DNA of 64,000 bases from JAUIET01 sp045106985. GTDB lineage: Bacteria > Pseudomonadota > Gammaproteobacteria > Pseudomonadales > JAUIET01. The DNA lies in NCBI GenBank assembly GCA_045106985.1, contig JBGCFQ010000036.1:1-64000 (forward strand), given 5' to 3'. A program made the translations under genes and the position numbers. Each line of letters begins with the position of its first letter. Positions within the stretch are counted from its first letter, which is position 1. Positions 36,709 to 44,211 of this stretch are shown here, piece after piece. Below the pieces are notes generated by a model. It saw only the letters and a list, made by a program, of their open reading frames with translations. It did not search any database and had not been told where the DNA came from.

Positions 36709-38139
36709 TCAGTCCGCTGTTAGCTCTCTATGAATAACCTCGGCATAATCCCGTAAATTGCCAGCCAGCGCCACTTCATCAGGGCGCTCAGCTGCTAGCT
36801 CAACCATTTCCTGCTGGAAGGCATCAAATCCAAACCCTTGCCCCTCTAAAAGAGCGTGTCGGCAATGGCTTTGCCATTTTTGACGCTGGTCTTCACTCAA
36901 GGTTTCGGGAAAGTTTCGGGCTTGGTAACGCAACAGCAATTCTGGCAATCGATTATCTTCAAACCCGAAAGTTGTTTCTGCCAGCTCCTTTGCGGACGAA
37001 CGCCGGACTTTCTCCATAAGCTTACGATCGGTGTGTGAGAAAAAACCACCTCCGTACAAGAGCGTGTTCACGTCGGCTGAAGGGTTACTCTCTGGGGCAG
37101 CGAATACAGACTCTAACTTATTTAGCCATTGCGTGTTTTTGCTCAGCGCTGTGGCGTGCTTCTGACATAAAGCCACATCCAACTTCACACGCTCTGCAGC
37201 TTTATCGTCCAGTAATTTCTGAGTGGCTACTATGGGGCTACGATTCAAGTGAATTGTTTTCAGCGGAACATTAATGCTGTTTTCACCTCGCTCGTTGGCC
37301 GGCATGTACAAGTGTTGTGAGAGTTCGGCCGCGCTAAGCTCAAACAGAGGGGAAGGATCATGTCTCAGGTCAACACAGATTACGCCATTCGAATTTGTCG
37401 GGTGTTTTGCTACAGGTAATACTAATGTCGTGCAAAAGTACTCACTGGACAGCTTCGACGAGACATGCAGCAAGGGTTCTGCTGCAGTCGAGTCTAAAAG
37501 GTTGGCGACAAAGCGCTTGTTACGCAACTGCAACGCGTAGTCAAATAAGCGAGGCTTGCGGTCTTTGATGATTTTAGCCAGCGCTATGGTAGCTAACACA
37601 TCAGACAAGGCGTCATGAGCATCTTCATGCTTAATGCCATTCGCGGCGCTGAGCAACTCTAAGCGAAAACTTGGTCGGCCATCCTCGCCCACTGGCCACT
37701 CTATGTCATCCGGTCGCAGCGCGCAGCAAAGTCGCACTACGTCTATCAGATCCCAACGCGAGTTTCCGTTCTTGTATTCCCGTTCATAAGCGTCATAGAA
37801 ATTGCGATACAAAGTGTAACGTGTAAATTCATCGTCAAAGCGGATGCTGTTATAACCGACAGAGCAAGTGCCCGGCTGCGACATTTCCGAGTGAATTTTC
37901 GAAATGAATTCACGTTCGCTAACACCAAGAGAATTAGCATGCTGCGGGCTTATTCCGGTAACCGCAGACGCCATCGGATGCGGCAATATATCAGCAGAAA
38001 GCTTACAATAGAGGCGCAAAGGCGCCCCACAGATATTCAGATTTTCGTCGGTTCGAATTCCGGCGAATTGAATCGGGCGATCACGCGCAGGGTCAATACC
38101 CGTGGTTTCGTAATCGTGCCAATAAAAAGTCGTACTCAT
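36709..38139 (-). CDS. sbcB: Exodeoxyribonuclease I
   Basis: 476 residues, 3'-5' single-strand DNA exonuclease used in recombination and mismatch repair. The DEDD catalytic pair Asp9 and Glu11 is in HDYETTGIDP; HDALSDVLATIALAKII gives the third motif. The SH3-like and C-terminal domains complete the normal length (E. coli 475). Confidence 0.96.
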   Translation of the reverse strand: MSTTFYWHDYETTGIDPARDRPIQFAGIRTDENLNICGAPLRLYCKLSADILPHPMASAVTGISPQHANSLGVSEREFISKIHSEMSQPGTCSVGYNSIRFDDEFTRYTLYRNFYDAYEREYKNGNSRWDLIDVVRLCCALRPDDIEWPVGEDGRPSFRLELLSAANGIKHEDAHDALSDVLATIALAKIIKDRKPRLFDYALQLRNKRFVANLLDSTAAEPLLHVSSKLSSEYFCTTLVLPVAKHPTNSNGVICVDLRHDPSPLFELSAAELSQHLYMPANERGENSINVPLKTIHLNRSPIVATQKLLDDKAAERVKLDVALCQKHATALSKNTQWLNKLESVFAAPESNPSADVNTLLYGGGFFSHTDRKLMEKVRRSSAKELAETTFGFEDNRLPELLLRYQARNFPETLSEDQRQKWQSHCRHALLEGQGFGFDAFQQEMVELAAERPDEVALAGNLRDYAEVIHRELTAD

Positions 38140-38175
38140 TAAAGTAGTCGCTGCGTCTGTGTCTCGTAAGCCACC

Positions 38176-39699
38176 TTACTGAACAGTGATCGCCCGCTCC
38201 TCGATTTTAGCGGCCCATTCCTGCGGTCCGGTTTGATGCACTGATTGACCTCGGCTATCAACCGCAACCGTTACCGGCATATCTTTTACTTCAAATTCGT
38301 AAATAGCTTCCATCCCCATTTCAGGGAAGGCTACGACGCGCGAACCGGTGATCGCTTTCGATACAAGATAGGCTGCACCGCCTACCGCCATAAGATAAAC
38401 CGCTTTGTGTTCTTTAATAGCATCAATCGCAATCTGGCCGCGCTCAGCTTTGCCAATCATGCCGAGTAAACCGGTTTTCTCCAGAATCATCCCGGTGAAC
38501 TTATCCATGCGAGTTGATGTAGTTGGCCCAGCTGGGCCCACGACTTCATCGCGCACTGCATCAACAGGCCCAACGTAATATATAAACCGCCCTTTCAAAT
38601 CCACGCCGTCCGGCAAGCCTTCTCCGCTGTCGAACAGTTCCTGTATTTTCTTGTGCGCCGCATCGCGACCGGTCAGCATCTTGCCACTTAGCAAAACAGT
38701 CTCGCCGGGTTGCCATTCCTGTATGTCTTCGGGGCTGAGTTCATCCATGTTTACCCGGCGTGCACTTGGGCCAACATCCCAGGTAATTTCAGGCCAGTCT
38801 TCCAGGTTTGGCGGTGTTTGTTTGGCGGCACCACTGCCGTCCAACTCAAAGTGCGCATGACGCGTCGCCGCGCAATTTGGGATCATCGCAACAGGCAACG
38901 AGGCCGCGTGCGTTGGATAGTCCATTATTTTTACGTCCAGCACGGTTGTTAAGCCGCCCAAACCCTGCGCACCAATACCGAGCTTGTTGACCGCATCCAT
39001 AATTTCCAGCCGCAATTCCTCGGCCCGGTTCTGGGGGCCGCGCTCGCGCAACTCATGAATGTCTATCGGGTCCATCAGCGACTCTTTGGCCATTAGCGCG
39101 GCTTTCTCTGCCGTGCCGCCAATGCCTATTCCGAGCATACCTGGTGGGCACCAGCCCGCACCCATGGTGGGAACCGTTTTAACAACCCAATCGACTATGC
39201 TGTCGGAGGGGTTAAGCATCGCCATTTTCGATTTATTTTCCGAGCCACCGCCTTTGGCTGCCACTGTTACATCAACGGTATCGCCAGCGACAACTTCCAT
39301 GTGAATAACAGCGGGCGTATTGTCTTTGGTGTTCGTTCGGGCGCCAGCTGGGTCAGCCAAAATACTCGCGCGCAGCACATTGTCGGGATGAGTGTAGGCG
39401 CGGCGCACACCTTCGTTGATCATATCGGCAACGCTCATTTCAGCGTCCCATTGAACGTTCATGCCGATCTTTATGAACACAGTTACGATGCCAGTATCCT
39501 GGCAGATTGGCCGATGCCCTTCGGCGCACATGCGTGAGTTAATCAATATCTGCGCCATAGCATCTTTGGCGGCCTGCGACTCTTCGCGCTCATAGGCCTC
39601 AAACACGGCCTGAATAAAATCTTTTGGATGATAGTAAGAAATAAATTGCAGAGCGTCGGCAACGCTATCGATTAGGTCGTCTTGGCAAATTACTGGCAT
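38176..39699 (-). CDS. fumA: Fumarate hydratase, class I (iron-sulfur)
   Basis: 507 residues, the length of class I fumarases. It interconverts fumarate and malate in the TCA cycle. Cluster-ligand cysteines include MCAEGHRPICQDTG and IPNCAATRHA. The C-terminal beta domain carries GPTTSTRMDKFTG. Its upstream region (39700-40005) is occupied by palindrome C. Confidence 0.94.
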   Translation of the reverse strand: MPVICQDDLIDSVADALQFISYYHPKDFIQAVFEAYEREESQAAKDAMAQILINSRMCAEGHRPICQDTGIVTVFIKIGMNVQWDAEMSVADMINEGVRRAYTHPDNVLRASILADPAGARTNTKDNTPAVIHMEVVAGDTVDVTVAAKGGGSENKSKMAMLNPSDSIVDWVVKTVPTMGAGWCPPGMLGIGIGGTAEKAALMAKESLMDPIDIHELRERGPQNRAEELRLEIMDAVNKLGIGAQGLGGLTTVLDVKIMDYPTHAASLPVAMIPNCAATRHAHFELDGSGAAKQTPPNLEDWPEITWDVGPSARRVNMDELSPEDIQEWQPGETVLLSGKMLTGRDAAHKKIQELFDSGEGLPDGVDLKGRFIYYVGPVDAVRDEVVGPAGPTTSTRMDKFTGMILEKTGLLGMIGKAERGQIAIDAIKEHKAVYLMAVGGAAYLVSKAITGSRVVAFPEMGMEAIYEFEVKDMPVTVAVDSRGQSVHQTGPQEWAAKIEERAITVQ

Positions 39700-39774
39700 G
39701 TTGGGGTCCTTGGTGAATCTATTTCGTAATTGTACTACAGGAAGGGTCGTTCAAATACTTGGGCGATACCGAGC

Positions 39775-39942
39775 TGCGGAACCATAGGCAGTGCGCGGCC
39801 GAGAGCGGGCCTTCGGCTTCCCTCTCTGCGCGACTTACAATCTGGTCGTTCACCTTCGCATCCCTGTGCATTTGACCTGATTGAAAGCCACTTCGCTCGG
39901 CCTTTGCTCTCTGATTGGCCTCGCACTGTCTATAGTTCCGCA
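39775..39942. repeat. Long imperfect palindrome C
   Basis: 26-base arms at 39775-39800 and 39917-39942 pair with three mismatches (TGCGGAACCATAGGCAGTGC on the left). The interior segment CTTCGGCTTCCCTCTCTGCG (39811-39830) and its surroundings recur in inverted orientation in palindrome D, so both belong to one repeat family. Lies upstream of fumA; no gene is seen inside. Confidence 0.75.
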
Positions 39943-40005
39943 TCTCTCAGCGCGTAATTCAAGTTATGTAGGAATGTTACGGGAGCGCTAGCGAGTACTT
40001 AGCTT

Positions 40006-40197
40006 TGATGCGGGTGGTCTTTGGGGAGCAATCAGCGACAGTGGCCGAACGAAGCGGTCTTAATTTCGGTCGTAAGCATATGGATGTGCCGAAGAGCGAA
40101 CATGAGCAGGGACGCGAATGTGAGCGACCGTAATTAAGACTGCGCAGCGAGGGAAGCCGCAGGCCCACAGAGCGCGGACCAAAGACTACTCGCATCA
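40006..40197. repeat. Long imperfect palindrome D (inverted relative of C)
   Basis: 19-base outer arms at 40006-40024 and 40179-40197 pair with two mismatches (TGATGCGGGTGGTCTTTGG on the left). A second 18-base pair at 40055-40072 and 40125-40142 (CGGTCTTAATTTCGGTCG) lies inside, also with two mismatches, so most of the element could fold into one long hairpin. GCGCAGCGAGGGAAGCCGCA (40142-40161) is the reverse complement of the core of C with two differences. C and D together fill most of the 681-base gap 39700-40380; the remainder, up to the DUF1223 start, should hold that gene's promoter. Confidence 0.75.
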
Positions 40198-40380
40198 ATG
40201 CGATTTAAGCCTCCACGCAGCTATTAGTGCACTCCTCGCTGAACTGAATATCAGGCAGTATGTCAGAGTAATCAGCTACCGCCATTCGCGGCGCTCGAAA
40301 GATTTGTTATTGTTCCAATAGTTTGTTGTCCGATTAACAAAGATGGGCGAAACATTGCAATCGCTGCACCGAGGTTATAC

Positions 40381-41196
40381 ATGATCAAGCCGAAAAATAA
40401 GGCCAGACCACATTCAGCAGTCTTTCCAAAGCTAACGACAGTTGCCCTGCTCAGCGGCCTAATGTTGTGCTCTCTTTTTACTCCAGCAGTTGCTGACAGT
40501 GTCGAGAAACCATCAACGCCGCAAATTTTCAAAAGCAGTGTTGAACAAACCAGTTTACTAGAGCTTTACACATCTCAAGGGTGTTACAGCTGCCCTCCCG
40601 CAGAAAACTGGCTCAATGCATTGATAAATTCTGATTCACTTTGGCAGAAAGTAATACCCGTGGCCCTGCACGTGGACTATTGGGATTATCTTGGATGGAA
40701 GGATCCTTATGGCGAAAAACGAAACCAGGAAAGGCACTACGCCTATAAAAACCAAGGTCATACGCGAGCGATCTATACACCAGAGATGATCCTAAACGGA
40801 ACTGACTATACGATCTGGCGTAAAGGAGAGTTGCCAGACTTTAACACTGGCAATAACGTTGGCGAACTAGAACTTAGTCGCACTGAAAATGGCATCAAAT
40901 TGTTCTTTAACAGCCAAGATAAAGATACCAAGGTACTGCGCGCTAACGTTGCTCTGCTGGGTTTTGGGATTGAGACATCCATTAAAGCTGGAGAGAATGC
41001 CGGCAAAATACTCAAGCACGAATTTGTTGCTCTGGCGCAAGACAGTAAAGTAGCGCACCCAGTCGGTCAGCTGTATTTATGGCAGTTTCCGGACATAGAA
41101 TCTGGTCACGCTAGAGCGCGCAGCGCGCTCATCGCCTGGCTGGACACCGAGGACAACAATCAACCTATCCAGGCGGTTGGAGGGTGGATTGACTGA
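40381..41196 (+). CDS. Exported DUF1223 thioredoxin-like protein
   Basis: 271 residues. Hydrophobic signal near 17-38 (TTVALLSGLMLCSLFTPAVA). The DUF1223 motif LLELYTSQGCYSCPPAENWL has a CxxC pair in a thioredoxin-like fold, followed by HVDYWDYLGWKDPYG and YTPEMILNG. The role of the family is unknown; a periplasmic thiol function is inferred from the motif. Its last 32 bases overlap the end of the convergent coiled-coil gene. Confidence 0.85.
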   Translation: MIKPKNKARPHSAVFPKLTTVALLSGLMLCSLFTPAVADSVEKPSTPQIFKSSVEQTSLLELYTSQGCYSCPPAENWLNALINSDSLWQKVIPVALHVDYWDYLGWKDPYGEKRNQERHYAYKNQGHTRAIYTPEMILNGTDYTIWRKGELPDFNTGNNVGELELSRTENGIKLFFNSQDKDTKVLRANVALLGFGIETSIKAGENAGKILKHEFVALAQDSKVAHPVGQLYLWQFPDIESGHARARSALIAWLDTEDNNQPIQAVGGWID

Positions 41197-41929
41197 CCGC
41201 CGGCCCACGATTGATCGAGCTCTCAAGCTGACCTAGCTTTGAGTTAGTTTGTTTTCGAAAGGTATTAAACGACTTAACCCATTCCTGATTCTCACTGACT
41301 TTCTTTTGCATGCCAGATACTGAAACCTTCAGAGCCGCAATCGTATCGTCGAGCTCAGCAAGCTGGGCCTGATGTGAAAGAGAGGTGGACTGCGCTTCTT
41401 TGATGGTACTGCTGAGTGATTGCACATCACCGAGCTGAGTTTGCAATGCCGTCAAGCTGGTTTTTTGTGCCTGTAACGCCGACTCAGCCTTGGATAACTT
41501 GCCGCCTTGCGCAGCAAGCTGTTTACTGTACTTACCTATTTCAGCCTGGTTTTTACGCCATGCCGATGCCCAAAGTTTATCGACTTCGCTCATCAGCTCT
41601 TTAATTTTCACACCTTGAACGGCAGCGGATTCGTTAACACTCTCGTCGGTGCTTGATAGCCGCTCTTCAAGAGAGACTAACCTTTCAGTTGCATCCGTCA
41701 GCGCGACATTGGATTTCTGTAATTCTTGGAACAAGTAGCCCGCCGCCACCGCCGCCGCCACCGCAAGTATAAAGGCGAGGAACAGGAAGAACTTGGCACC
41801 ACCGCTCATACCTGCAGAGCTGGAGCTCGAGCTGCGTGAACTGCCTGACTGCGAACGATTGTACGAGGCAATCTCATCACGCTCTGGTACCACGCTTGGA
41901 ATATCATCAAACGAGTCGTTATCTCTCAC
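41165..41929 (-). CDS. Single-pass membrane protein with long periplasmic coiled coil
   Basis: 254 residues, no family recognised. Acidic N-terminus, a Ser-rich linker (about 26-42), one transmembrane helix (FFLFLAFILAVAAAVAAGYL, about 48-68), then a long heptad-rich helix to about residue 235 (LVSLEERLSS, LAELDDTIAALKVSVSGMQKKV). The layout suggests a type II membrane protein with a periplasmic coiled coil. Preceding bases 41930-42141 should hold its promoter. Tail-to-tail overlap with the DUF1223 gene. Confidence 0.7.
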   Translation of the reverse strand: MRDNDSFDDIPSVVPERDEIASYNRSQSGSSRSSSSSSAGMSGGAKFFLFLAFILAVAAAVAAGYLFQELQKSNVALTDATERLVSLEERLSSTDESVNESAAVQGVKIKELMSEVDKLWASAWRKNQAEIGKYSKQLAAQGGKLSKAESALQAQKTSLTALQTQLGDVQSLSSTIKEAQSTSLSHQAQLAELDDTIAALKVSVSGMQKKVSENQEWVKSFNTFRKQTNSKLGQLESSINRGPAVSQSTLQPPG

Positions 41930-42141
41930 CTTTCACCTGCCTTGTTGTATCTGTCGAAGCCACATTCTTCATTTTGAACACCGCCGCTCTAGCGATTTAC
42001 GCGTAGCCATCAAACTTTGAGCACTGAATTATAGACTTTGTTCATTCTATCAAGGCTTCAATAATTACCAATACCGTCGAAATCAAACACTACTTGGTCA
42101 CGAGACCAGAACAGTGCGAAACCAAAAAAAAACCCAGAGAC

Positions 42142-42167
42142 AAAAAAGGCCCCAAAAGGGGCCTTTT
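42142..42167 (-). terminator. Rho-independent terminator after the PuuD-like gene
   Basis: Perfect stem GGCCCC/GGGGCC (42148-42153/42158-42163), AAAA loop, six T on the minus strand after the stem and four on the plus strand, so it may work both ways. It is 17 bases past the stop of the gene at 42184. Confidence 0.85.
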
Positions 42168-42183
42168 CATAAGCCAGCGCTTC

Positions 42184-42822
42184 CTACAGGAAGTGCACCA
42201 AGCCAAATACCACCGCGGTTAAACCAAGGCTGCAATGAATAACACCTTTAACAGTCGCCATTGGACCCACTTTGCCCATTATTGCATTGGCTTGCAAAGC
42301 AAGAATAAGCACTAAGGGAATCAGAAAACCCATGTCTCCAAGACTCAATGCACCAAAACCACCGCCATCTGCTGCGGCTAAGCCGTGCTTGGATGCCAAC
42401 ATGCCGTAAAGCATAGGGCCTGAAAACAATGTATTAGTACGTGACGCAAGCATGGCCTTTGGACCTGCAACGGCTTTATCACCTTCTACGATGCCACAGA
42501 CAATTTTCTGAGCTGGCCAAATGATCAACCAAACATTGAGGAACATGAAAATGCCCATCAATGCGCCAAGCGCAATGTACTGGTTAATGCCACCGCCCAG
42601 CAAATAGAGCAAGTACAGACCCGTCAGGAATGTCCACATTGCACCCCAGCGAAACCACCAGAGAGCTCTAGGCGCTAACTTGGCCGTTGCATCTGCTTTG
42701 GCGTCTGCTTCGGCTTCTTTGAAATACTCACCTTGTATAAAGTTGAAGTAGTACAGCAACCCTATCCAGGTAACACCAGCCAGCACGTGTGCCCAACGAA
42801 ATAAAAAATCTACTAAATCCAT
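42184..42822 (-). CDS. PuuD-like integral membrane protein (urate oxidase N-terminal family)
   Basis: 212 residues, about five to six transmembrane helices. The start FLFRWAHVLAGVTWIGLLYY and the segment APRALWWFRWGAMWTFLTGL match the membrane domain of the PuuD urate hydroxylase family. The full-length Agrobacterium protein carries a C-terminal cytochrome c; here the protein ends after the membrane domain. No purine-catabolism gene is nearby, so urate oxidation is not supported by context. Histidines in the helices (His12, and near the C-terminus) could bind haem. Confidence 0.7.
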   Translation of the reverse strand: MDLVDFLFRWAHVLAGVTWIGLLYYFNFIQGEYFKEAEADAKADATAKLAPRALWWFRWGAMWTFLTGLYLLYLLGGGINQYIALGALMGIFMFLNVWLIIWPAQKIVCGIVEGDKAVAGPKAMLASRTNTLFSGPMLYGMLASKHGLAAADGGGFGALSLGDMGFLIPLVLILALQANAIMGKVGPMATVKGVIHCSLGLTAVVFGLVHFL

Positions 42823-43036
42823 AACAGCCCCCTAACCTTTTGCCTTTATTTACAACCATAAGCCATAACAGCTTACGGCTATTTTTCTTCTAAGAATCTG
42901 GCCGACACTTTACCGCAAAAGGCTGCTCAAAGTAAGCCCAAAGCACTTAAGTAAGCGCGAATAGCCTCCTTGATTCGCCGAAAAAACAGACACTTACACA
43001 AACGGCGGTTGGCAAGGGTGCCGGAGCTTGCAGTTT

Positions 43037-43081
43037 AGATCCTCTGCTTAGATCTACTTTCTAGATCTGCTGTTCAGATTT
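43037..43081. repeat. 13-bp tandem repeat, 3.5 copies
   Basis: AGATC followed by a degenerate CT-rich octamer recurs at 43037, 43050, 43063 and (as AGATT) 43076, a strict 13-base period. It runs into the stop codon of the gene ending at 43074. Confidence 0.6.
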
Positions 43082-43628
43082 CCAGGGGCGCTATATCAGC
43101 TGTTGTGATCTTTCGCTCGGCAATGCCGGCGAAGCCGTCAGTACCGGTGTAGGTCTCCTCGCCAGAAAGCATGCCCGATTCAGGGTCTACAGGCCATACG
43201 ACGCTCATGCGGGTTTGATACAGATAGTAGGCGTCAGGATCGCCGACTTCCACGCCCATCATAGCCAGAGTTTTCCCAGGGTAAGCCATCTTCATAATAC
43301 CCTCGGTCATCACCGATTCATGGTCAGCAACTACCCTATCGCAGTTCAGCTCAAGCTGATGCGCTCCCGTCTGTATTATCGAGAGGTCATAAAACGCCCG
43401 AACGGCGTCCTTACTGCCATCAGGATTCATCGTTGGCTCATCAGGTATATCGTGTGCAATGTACTTTGGCTTTTCACAGAGCGTGGCAACAACCCCCTCT
43501 ATATCGCCTTTGGCTTCGCGTTGCATGTGCTCAAGCACCAGCCCGAGATTACGCCGAGTTTTTGGGTCCTGCTCGCGTTCAAATCGTTCCTGAACAAGCC
43601 GCCAAGTATTATTAGGGTTTAGTTTCAT
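43074..43628 (-). CDS. NTF2-like (SnoaL-type) protein
   Basis: 184 residues from the ATG at 43628 (a TTG lies two codons earlier). The pattern of an N-terminal helix, IEGVVATLCEKPKYIAHDIP and a later FYDLSIIQTGAHQLELNCDRVVADHESVMTEG (residues about 80-112) resembles SnoaL-like proteins. No catalytic residues can be assigned. It may be co-transcribed with the PuuD-like gene, but 251 bases separate them. Confidence 0.55.
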   Translation of the reverse strand: MKLNPNNTWRLVQERFEREQDPKTRRNLGLVLEHMQREAKGDIEGVVATLCEKPKYIAHDIPDEPTMNPDGSKDAVRAFYDLSIIQTGAHQLELNCDRVVADHESVMTEGIMKMAYPGKTLAMMGVEVGDPDAYYLYQTRMSVVWPVDPESGMLSGEETYTGTDGFAGIAERKITTADIAPLEI

Positions 43629-43796
43629 AGCCAAGCCTTGTCGTTATCTAATATGCAAGGTTTTAGGTTACACCACGTACGACGTTTGATGGGCCGGAAA
43701 ATGATTCAGAAGACCTTCATAACCATTGCGAGTAGTTAAGACTCGCAAGTCAGTTGTGTTCATTAGCTCTTTTGCCCTGTGGCAACGCCAGGGTTC

Positions 43797-43975
43797 GCAT
43801 GAATGTGGCCTTAGGGTCCGTACCGGTGACTGCACGATCGCATCCGTCGGGAGCTGCGGAACTCAACCTTCGCGCTGCGCGCTACGGGATTCGAACAGTC
43901 CTCGCTCTTTTACCGACTCCTGCGTCCGTGCAAAGCATCACCTGATTGGTACGGACCCTAAGGCCACACTCATGC
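43797..43975. repeat. Long imperfect palindrome E
   Basis: The cleanest of the set: 28-base arms at 43797-43824 and 43948-43975 pair with one mismatch (left core GTGGCCTTAGGGTCCGTACC). The interior has GGGAGCTGCGGAACT and GCGCTGCGCGC segments. A separate 8-bp hairpin TTGCGAGT/ACTCGCAA is at 43726-43748. It lies upstream of the NTF2-like gene and downstream of groEL. Confidence 0.75.
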
Positions 43976-44011
43976 TAAGTGCCAACTACCGGAGCCTCCA
44001 CCCCCAGCCAT

Positions 44012-44040
44012 AAAAAAACCCCGCATAAAGCGGGGTTTTT
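44012..44040 (-). terminator. Rho-independent terminator of groESL
   Basis: Perfect stem CCCCGC/GCGGGG (44019-44024/44030-44035) with a 5-base loop, seven T after it on the minus strand and five on the plus strand. It is about 170 bases past the groEL stop; no closer terminator is evident. Confidence 0.8.
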
Positions 44041-44145
44041 GAATAGGCTTTCGCCCCTCAACACACAGAATCATGAATTGAGGGTTTCGCTAGTAGGGTA
44101 GCTGCAAGGCGGGACTTCGACCCGGAGCGCAATGTATAGATGATA

Positions 44146-44206
44146 CCTGAGCACCGGAAGCGAAGCCCCAACGCAGCAGATGCCCTGCTAGCGGAAGCCT
44201 GAGCAC
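44146..44206. repeat. Direct repeat CCTGAGCAC flanking a dyad, downstream of groEL
   Basis: CCTGAGCAC occurs at 44146-44154 and 44198-44206, 52 bases apart, each next to a GGAAGC. A dyad GCAG...CTGC lies between. Together with 44043-44145, which has a 7-bp dyad CCCTCAA/TTGAGGG, this forms an untranslated stretch between groEL and its terminator that I do not recognise. Confidence 0.4.
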
Positions 44207-44211
44207 ATGAT

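Noticed and set aside
43876..43905. tRNA T-arm-like GGGATTCGAACAG in palindrome E
   Set aside because: No acceptor, D or anticodon arm can be built around it; it is the loop region of the palindrome.
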